From the NCBI GenBank assembly GCA_964652155.1, contig CAZZBK010000165.1:1-11119 (forward strand): DNA of 11,119 nucleotides, read 5' to 3'. Numbering within the stretch: the stretch's first letter is position 1; each line of letters opens with the position of its first letter. The stretch is from CAZZBK01 sp964652155. Its GTDB lineage: Bacteria; Planctomycetota; Planctomycetia; Pirellulales; PNKZ01. The notes beneath the pieces were generated by a model. It searched no databases and had not been told where the DNA came from. It worked only from the letters and a program-made list of their open reading frames with translations. This document shows, piece by piece, positions 6,666 through 11,119 of this stretch. The translations under genes and the position numbers were made by a program.

Positions 6666-7097
6666 ATGAGATCACGAAAGCCTTCACAAAGGCATTTGCT
6701 TTCATCCTGCGCCGAGGTCCATGAAGACGACGGTGCCGATCCACGATACTTTTTTCGAGAGGGCCGAAACGATGGCAAGGTTGACCGTAAGATGTTGCAA
6801 CTGTGCGCCCAGGTTGCTGACACTCTGAACAACCTACTTCCTGAGTGTCACGACGAGTTGGTGCAACTTTTACAGGTGGCGACGGTAACGCCGACAGGCG
6901 ATCCTTCGCAACTGCTCGTCACGGTATACCCCGCAGTTGAACCAGCGACACCATTCGATCCGCGCGAAATCCTTGCACGGCTTGCGCAAGTCACGGGTTG
7001 GTTGCGGAGCGAGGTTACAGCAACCATTACGCGCAAACGAGCGCCGAAGTTATTGTTTCACGTCGTCACTGCCGCGTCCAGAAAGGAGGGGCAATGA
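6666..7097 (+). CDS. RbfA-like protein (ribosome-binding factor A fold), paired with rtcB
   Basis: This 143-residue small protein resembles ribosome-binding factor A, the KH-type factor that binds the 30S subunit during 16S rRNA maturation. The match is in order and style rather than strong identity. A helix near residues 38-59 (KVDRKMLQLCAQVADTLN) is followed by a strand (VQLLQVATVTPTGD), a strand (SQLLVTVYP), and the RbfA-type end: LARLAQVTGWLRSEVTATI (103-121), then KRAPKLLFHVV (124-134). The N-terminal part (residues 1-35, with HEDDGADPRYFF) is not typical of housekeeping RbfA. An in-frame stop at 6648-6650 limits the start, and the ATG at 6666 has GAGAG upstream. Its TGA overlaps the rtcB ATG (ATGA at 7094-7097), so the two are surely co-translated. 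I infer an accessory RbfA paralogue working with the RNA ligase on rRNA. Other small RNA-binding proteins are possible. Confidence 0.68.
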   Translation: MRSRKPSQRHLLSSCAEVHEDDGADPRYFFREGRNDGKVDRKMLQLCAQVADTLNNLLPECHDELVQLLQVATVTPTGDPSQLLVTVYPAVEPATPFDPREILARLAQVTGWLRSEVTATITRKRAPKLLFHVVTAASRKEGQ

Positions 7098-8242
7098 CAA
7101 CCTCACACCAATCCAAAGTCCATCATTGGCTTGCTGAGCCGATGCCCAAAGACGTCGCACAATCAACAAGCCAACTGATCGAAGCTGACGATGTTGCCCA
7201 TGTGGCCATTATGCCAGACGTTCATTTGGCAAAAGAGGTTTGCGTGGGGGTAGCAATGGCGACACGTTCGACGATCTACCCCGCGGCAGTCGGAAGTGAC
7301 ATCGGCTGTGGGATGGCAGCGATCCGATTTGAGGGTTCTGCCGATTTTTTGACCGACGAATTGAGCGCGGCTCGTCTATTGGGGGCACTCTATAAGCAAG
7401 TGCCAACCATGCGACACTCCGCTGCAACGATGCCGGCTGAGTTACCCGAATCGCTGCAAAGTTCACCACTAAGTTGCCCCGCCTTGGAGAGGCTAAAGTC
7501 TCGTGATGGTCGAGTGCAATTAGGTACGCTGGGGCGAGGAAATCACTTTCTTGAATTCCAGCGTGACGCAGAAAACGCGTTGTGGTTGATGGTCCACAGC
7601 GGTTCGCGTGGAATGGGACAAGCCATCTCATCCCACTACCTTCGGATTGCTGAAACAAAACGTCTTGGAAATCGCCTGTTTGCTTTTGAGGCGGACTCGG
7701 AGGCTGGCAAGAGTTATCTTGCTGATGCGGCATGGGCAGAAAGCTACGCGGCATTTAACCGCTTGGCTATCATCAATGCCGTGACTGCTGTCCTTTTACT
7801 ACAGGGAGATTTAGTAGCCGTCAACGACTCTCTGATACACGCCAACCACAATCACGTTCGCCGTGAAACGCATTTTGGGACAGAACTTTGGGTCCACCGC
7901 AAAGGCGCTCTGCCAGCTCAGAAAGATGCCGCTGGAGTCATTCCAGGATCGATGGGCACAAGAAGTTTTCACGTGAGCGGTCGTGGATGTGAGCAATCAC
8001 TGTGTTCCAGCTCGCACGGAGCAGGCCGTGCTTTGAGTCGAGGCGATGCGATGAAGTCCATTAGCCCCAAACAGTTCACTCGCGAAATGGGACACGTATG
8101 GTTTGACCATCGACAGATATCGAAGTTACGTGACGAAGCGCCGTCGGCATACAAAGACATCCATGCCGTGATGCGAGCTCAAAGCGAGCTGACACGTATT
8201 GTTCGCGAACTACGCCCCGTGTTGTGCTACAAGGGGATTTGA
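7094..8242 (+). CDS. rtcB: RtcB-family RNA ligase (3'-phosphate/5'-OH)
   Basis: RtcB joins RNA 2',3'-cyclic phosphate or 3'-phosphate ends to 5'-OH ends using GTP and Mn2+. The 382 residues contain all metal and nucleotide sites: SDIGCGM (D69, C72), GRGNHF (N150, H151), VHSGSRG (H168), the HN ligand in NHNHV (H252), RKGALPA, and SSHGAGR with H308, the His that becomes guanylylated. It should be active. It is shorter than E. coli RtcB (408), like the compact RtcB forms found with accessory partners. The ATG at 7094 is chosen because AAAGGAGGGG lies just upstream and it overlaps the previous stop as ATGA. The frame extends further upstream only by running through the rbfA-like gene. Sampled GC (50-58%) is below the flanking genes, suggesting acquisition. 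No rtcA, rtcR or prfH is adjacent. It ends 5 bp from the convergent phosphoesterase stop. Confidence 0.95.
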   Translation: MTTSHQSKVHHWLAEPMPKDVAQSTSQLIEADDVAHVAIMPDVHLAKEVCVGVAMATRSTIYPAAVGSDIGCGMAAIRFEGSADFLTDELSAARLLGALYKQVPTMRHSAATMPAELPESLQSSPLSCPALERLKSRDGRVQLGTLGRGNHFLEFQRDAENALWLMVHSGSRGMGQAISSHYLRIAETKRLGNRLFAFEADSEAGKSYLADAAWAESYAAFNRLAIINAVTAVLLLQGDLVAVNDSLIHANHNHVRRETHFGTELWVHRKGALPAQKDAAGVIPGSMGTRSFHVSGRGCEQSLCSSSHGAGRALSRGDAMKSISPKQFTREMGHVWFDHRQISKLRDEAPSAYKDIHAVMRAQSELTRIVRELRPVLCYKGI

Positions 8243-8247
8243 TCAAA

Positions 8248-9228
8248 CTATCGAAGAGTGCGATTCACTGAAGCGGGCAAACTGGCCTGCGGGGGCAGTT
8301 CGAGGCTGTAGCGATTGTGATACGTGCCGGGCTCGTGCGCGCTCGACGGCAAGGGAATGGCAAACTCGTCGAGCTGCCGGCCGTCGACGGTCACGGCCCG
8401 AACGTGCAACCGATCGGCATACACATCGACCAGGCCAAAATGGTTCTCGCCGGCACAAAACTGCGCGGTGGTCGCATCGGTCGGCGATGGAGCATGCAGC
8501 TTGACACTCCCGCCGCCGCTGACCACGTAGGTGATCCCATCGAGCGGCTTCGTGCGGTCATAATAGTGATGATGACCCGCGAGGACGGCGACGACATCTG
8601 AGCCGCGCAGACGACCGTGCAGCCACATGCGTCGGTTGTACTGACTGATCAAATCGCGCCGCCCGCAGGTGAACACCGGCCGATGCAAACACACGACCGT
8701 CGAGCCCGGGTGCCGCTCGAGTTGCCAGTCGAGAAACTTGGCCTGTTCGCTGCCGGGGAGCAACGACCGCTCGCTGTTGAGCATCAGAAAGTTGAGCCCA
8801 CGGTGGCGAAAGTGATAGAACGTCCCCGTGAGCTGCGGAAAGAACTGCCGGAAGCGGGCCTCGCCCGTGTCGTCGCGATCTTCGAGCTTATCGTGATTGC
8901 CGACCACCGGCATCAAGCGAATCTGTTCGCGCTCGGCGGCCGCGAGCAAGTCGTGCCATTCCTGATCGCTGGCCGCCTCGTCGACCATATCGCCCAGGTG
9001 GACGACGAACTCGACCCCCGCCTCGCGGCAACGACGGAAGATCGGGCCGATCAACTCCGTGCCGAGCTGCGTGTCGCCGACGAACCCAAACGTCCAGAGC
9101 TTTTCAGCGCTGGGGGCGCTGAGTTGCGGCGGCTCGTCGATCCGTGGCACTACGACGGCCAGTGCGTAGACCGCGAGCGCCGAAGCGAACAGTGCGGCGA
9201 CAATCCAGCGATTGCGGCGTGAAAACAT
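8248..9228 (-). CDS. Membrane-anchored calcineurin-like metallophosphoesterase
   Basis: This 326-residue protein is a binuclear metal phosphoesterase of the calcineurin/PAP type. An N-terminal anchor or signal (RRNRW followed by hydrophobic residues about 9-28) implies action outside the cytoplasmic membrane. The metal motifs are in family order: VGDTQLG (D52), HLGDMVD (D80), VGNHDK (N111, H112), CLHRP (H182) and AGHHHYYD (H219-H221). The first motif usually has His two residues after Asp; here it is DTQ, with Gln in that place, a substitution also seen in some purple-acid-phosphatase-like proteins. The substrate is not predictable. The start is the ATG at 9228, with no obvious Shine-Dalgarno. 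It lies 52 bp downstream of the GNAT gene on the same strand and may share its transcript. It is GC-rich, unlike convergent rtcB. Confidence 0.9.
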   Translation of the reverse strand: MFSRRNRWIVAALFASALAVYALAVVVPRIDEPPQLSAPSAEKLWTFGFVGDTQLGTELIGPIFRRCREAGVEFVVHLGDMVDEAASDQEWHDLLAAAEREQIRLMPVVGNHDKLEDRDDTGEARFRQFFPQLTGTFYHFRHRGLNFLMLNSERSLLPGSEQAKFLDWQLERHPGSTVVCLHRPVFTCGRRDLISQYNRRMWLHGRLRGSDVVAVLAGHHHYYDRTKPLDGITYVVSGGGSVKLHAPSPTDATTAQFCAGENHFGLVDVYADRLHVRAVTVDGRQLDEFAIPLPSSAHEPGTYHNRYSLELPPQASLPASVNRTLR

Positions 9229-9280
9229 GGTGCGGCATGATAGAAAGCCGCGCGTTGTGATGCCAGAGCGGTTCCGCGTG

Positions 9281-9856
9281 CTAGCGTCCGGCGAACAACG
9301 GAGTCTCGACCGCCTTGTAGACCGTGCGGGCCTTGAGGAACCCGAGCCGACGGTAGAGGCGGATGGCCCCTTCGTTTTGGGCCGTCACTTCCAGAAACGC
9401 CCGATCGAGTCCGGAGCGATAGAACCCATCGAGCGCCTTGAGCAGCAAGCAGCTGCCGAGCCCGTAGCCGCGATACTCGGGCACGACGCCCAGGTTTTGC
9501 ACCGCGCCAAAGCCGGTGCGGTCGCGCAGGCCCTGGATCGTGCCGCAGTACACGGTCTCGACCGACCCATCGTCCATCGGTACATCGCGAGCAATGAGCC
9601 AGGTAGCCAACGGCAAGAAGCCGTCTTTGCGGATGATATCGTTCATCAGGCGATAGCAGCCGTCGTACTCGCAAAAGCACGAGAAGACATTGGCGTCGAT
9701 CTCGCCACGGAAGCTCTGGTACTTGGCCTCGGCATGGGTGGCGAGCAGCGCCGGCGACCAAGGGACAAAACGAAATCCGCGCGGCAACGACGGTATCTGC
9801 CAACGGATGGGCAGCTCGGTTTCCATGCGAAACCGTTTGAAGTAAGTCAGGCCCAT
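9281..9856 (-). CDS. GNAT-family N-acetyltransferase
   Basis: This 191-residue single-domain GNAT would transfer an acetyl group from acetyl-CoA to an amine; the acceptor is unknown. Motif A reads AVQNLGVVPEYRGYGLG, with the pyrophosphate-binding YRGYGLG at 128-134. Motif B reads LEVTAQNEGAIRLYRRLGF, with N161 and Y168 in the usual positions. The N-terminus MGLTYFKRFRME resembles acetyltransferases I recall from planctomycetes. The start is the ATG at 9856, preceded by AAGGA about 10 nt upstream; a TTG seven codons earlier would also be in frame but has no better site. A sigma70-like promoter lies about 60 nt upstream. The phosphoesterase follows at 52 bp and may be cotranscribed. Confidence 0.92.
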   Translation of the reverse strand: MGLTYFKRFRMETELPIRWQIPSLPRGFRFVPWSPALLATHAEAKYQSFRGEIDANVFSCFCEYDGCYRLMNDIIRKDGFLPLATWLIARDVPMDDGSVETVYCGTIQGLRDRTGFGAVQNLGVVPEYRGYGLGSCLLLKALDGFYRSGLDRAFLEVTAQNEGAIRLYRRLGFLKARTVYKAVETPLFAGR

Positions 9857-9923
9857 CGCGAGTGGGTCCTTGAGCAAAAATCCCGAATCGGGGCCGTCTC
9901 ACGTGCCGGCGCGCAACACCTTA

Positions 9924-9952
9924 AATCTATCCGTCGATTGCGCGTGGGTCAA
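9924..9952 (-). promoter_or_regulatory. Sigma70-like promoter for the GNAT gene
   Basis: On the minus strand, TTGACC (9952-9947) matches the -35 consensus at 5 of 6. It is followed after exactly 17 bp by TAGATT (9929-9924), 4 of 6 for the -10. Transcription would begin near 9917, leaving a leader of about 60 nt before the ATG at 9856. The local AT-rich stretch in an otherwise GC-rich gap supports it. It is a prediction only, and planctomycete promoter consensus may differ from E. coli. Confidence 0.5.
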
Positions 9953-10045
9953 ATTTTCTGCCACAAGTATTGCCCAGTGCAGCTATTGCTATCGGCCCAG
10001 GCAGCGGACCTCATCGCGATCTTGACCCCCGCGACGGCACAATCG

Positions 10046-10927
10046 TTACGACTGGCGGCCTGTCCCCACCAACGACCGCAGCGTGCGCAGGTTGACCACG
10101 TCCATCGACTCGCCATCTTCCTCCTCCTTGGCCGTCTCCAGGTACATGGGCACGGCCGCAAACCGAGGGTCGCCCAGCAACAGCCTAAACGCCTCAAGCC
10201 CGATCGAGCCGCGACCGATATGGGCGTGTCGATCGACGCGGCAGCCGAGCCCCTTGACACTGTCGTTGAGGTGGAAGGCTTTGACCCGATCGAGGCCGAC
10301 GAGCCGATCGAGCTCGGCGAATGTCTGCTGATAGTCGGCCTGGGTGCTGATCGGATAGCCGGCCGCGAACGTGTGACAGGTGTCGATGCACACCCCCAGC
10401 CTTTCAGGGTGTCGAACGCCCTGGATGATCGCCGCAAGATGCTCGAATCGCCAGCCGAGATTGGTCCCCTGCCCTGCCGTGTTCTCGAGCAGACACTGGC
10501 TCGAGATCCCCTCGGTTTGCTCGTGGACCTTATCGAGTGCCGTGGCAATCCGCTCCAGCCCGACCGCTTCGCTGCTGGAGGTGTATGAGCCGGGATGGGT
10601 GACCACGTAGGGAATGCCCAGCGCGTGGGCGCGGCGCAGCTCCTCGACGAACGCATCGATCGATTTGTTCCATAGCTCGTCGTCGGGGGCGGCCAAGTTG
10701 ATCAGATACGAGTCATGCGCGATGGGGTGCGAGATGCCGCAGCGCGACAGGGCCTCCTGGAAGGCCTCGATGTCTTTATCCGTGATGGGCTTGGCGCGCC
10801 ATTGGTTGTTGTTTTTGGTAAACAACTGCACGCAGCTACAGCCGCGCAATTGGGCTTCTTCGACCGCCTTGTAATAGCCCCCGGCGATCGACATGTGGGC
10901 GCCAAGAATCGGCTGCACTTCGGCCAT
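10046..10927 (-). CDS. nfo: Endonuclease IV (AP endonuclease)
   Basis: This 293-residue trinuclear-zinc AP endonuclease cuts DNA 5' to abasic sites and removes 3' blocking groups in base-excision repair. All signature blocks are present: ILGAHMSIAGGYYKA, HDSYLINLA (H71), HPGSY (H111), LLENTAGQG (E148), DTCHTFAAGY (D182, H185), FHLNDS (H219), DRHAHIG (D232, H234) and YLETAK (E264). These match the known E. coli Zn ligands one for one. Length is normal (E. coli 285). The start is the ATG at 10927, which has GAGG seven bases upstream. A TTG five codons earlier overlaps that ribosome binding site and is rejected. No clear terminator follows the TAA. It is on the same strand as the GNAT gene, 189 bp upstream of it, so probably independently transcribed. 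Confidence 0.97.
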   Translation of the reverse strand: MAEVQPILGAHMSIAGGYYKAVEEAQLRGCSCVQLFTKNNNQWRAKPITDKDIEAFQEALSRCGISHPIAHDSYLINLAAPDDELWNKSIDAFVEELRRAHALGIPYVVTHPGSYTSSSEAVGLERIATALDKVHEQTEGISSQCLLENTAGQGTNLGWRFEHLAAIIQGVRHPERLGVCIDTCHTFAAGYPISTQADYQQTFAELDRLVGLDRVKAFHLNDSVKGLGCRVDRHAHIGRGSIGLEAFRLLLGDPRFAAVPMYLETAKEEEDGESMDVVNLRTLRSLVGTGRQS

Positions 10928-10956
10928 CGTTTCCTCGTTCAAACAAAATGACTCGT

Positions 10957-10975
10957 CCGCTCGTTCGTCGAGCGG
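10957..10975. other. Perfect 7-bp hairpin upstream of nfo
   Basis: CCGCTCG (10957-10963) and CGAGCGG (10969-10975) form a perfect stem with a 5-nt loop, 30 bp before the nfo start. It may be a 5' leader stem or a palindromic operator. No recognisable LexA-type site is seen, and nothing shows that it is used. Confidence 0.35.
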
Positions 10976-11032
10976 CGTCTGTCCTACCTCATCCCAGGCC
11001 GCTCGTCCACTGACATCGAGTGCAAATCAGGG

Positions 11033-11090
11033 GGGGACTGCAACGTCCCCTTCTCCCACCGGGAGAAGGTGCCCGAAGGGCGGATGAGGG
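11033..11090. repeat. Palindromic intergenic repeat (CCTTCTCCC...GGGAGAAGG)
   Basis: This is a cluster of hairpins. GGGGAC/GTCCCC (11033-11038, 11045-11050) is followed by a perfect 9-bp stem, CCTTCTCCC (11049-11057), loop ACC, GGGAGAAGG (11061-11069). Then come GCCC-GAA-GGGC (11071-11081) and GGATGAGGG. The first two stems share two bases, so they exclude each other. The string resembles a family of dispersed intergenic palindromes, common in many GC-rich bacteria, that read CCCTCATCC...CTTCTCCC on the other strand. The copy number in this genome cannot be seen here. A further inverted repeat, GAAGCGA/TCGCTTC, lies at 11097-11114. No gene is visible from 10928 to the right edge. Confidence 0.62.
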
Positions 11091-11119
11091 AACGTCGAAG
11101 CGAACCATCGCTTCATGAT

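Noticed and set aside
6446..6724. 92-residue plus-strand frame upstream of the rbfA-like gene
   Set aside because: It has no motif or ribosome binding site, overlaps the better-supported gene start at 6666, and contains the hairpin at 6619-6641.
6998..7093. Longer N-terminus for rtcB
   Set aside because: It would overlap the rbfA-like gene by about 100 bp, while the ATG at 7094 has a near-perfect ribosome binding site and an ATGA overlap.
9857..9877. TTG start for the GNAT protein
   Set aside because: The ATG at 9856 has AAGGA upstream and gives the N-terminus expected for this group.
9212..10588. 458-residue open frame on the plus strand
   Set aside because: It runs antisense across the GNAT and nfo genes, both of which have complete catalytic motifs on the other strand.
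10928..10942. TTG start for nfo
   Set aside because: It would place the GAGG ribosome binding site inside the coding region. The ATG at 10927 fits both the site and the family N-terminus.
1..11119. CRISPR array, tRNA, rRNA, transposase or phage genes
   Set aside because: No regularly spaced direct repeats, cloverleaf-like segments, rRNA-like sequence or transposase/integrase motifs were seen on either strand.

Overview
The window looks like a stretch of a high-GC Planctomycetota chromosome (Pirellulales-like). This assignment is an inference from protein style: the N-terminus of the GNAT protein, an RbfA-like protein paired with RtcB, a TPR plus SPINDLY-type glycosyltransferase, and dispersed palindromic repeats. 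No rRNA or other definitive marker is present. The core genes are GC-rich; two single 60-base lines counted by hand in alaS and the phosphoesterase gave about 70-72%. Sampled lines in hicAB and rtcB gave about 50-58%, which suggests two younger, acquired segments.

Layout, left to right. Positions 1-605 (-): N-terminal 201 residues of a metallo-beta-lactamase-fold hydrolase that runs off the left edge. 754-2724 (+): a protein with six TPRs followed by a GT41/SPINDLY-type glycosyltransferase domain, divergent from the hydrolase. 2725-3180: no intact gene of normal size, but a possible 46-residue membrane ORF, the tail of a broken gene, and a REPIN-like pair of inverted hairpins. 3181-6218 (-): alaS, then hicA only 10 bp after its stop, then hicB, reading as one transcription unit with a toxin-antitoxin pair behind an essential tRNA synthetase gene.

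6219-6665: a 447-bp gap holding an 18-codon ORF with a good ribosome binding site and a hairpin, ahead of a rightward operon. 6666-8242 (+): an RbfA-like small protein and an RtcB RNA ligase joined by an ATGA start/stop overlap. This pairs a ribosome small-subunit assembly-factor fold with an RNA-repair ligase and is the most interesting biology in the window. rtcB converges on its neighbour with only 5 bp between the stops.

8248-10927 (-): a membrane-anchored calcineurin-type phosphoesterase, a GNAT acetyltransferase with a good sigma70-like promoter, and endonuclease IV (nfo). 10928-11119: an nfo upstream region with a hairpin and a palindromic intergenic repeat at the right edge.

Together the genes cover translation (alaS), probable RNA repair and ribosome handling (rbfA-like/rtcB), DNA base-excision repair (nfo), protein glycosylation or signalling (GT41), and a toxin-antitoxin pair. 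I found no CRISPR array, tRNA, rRNA, transposase or phage gene.
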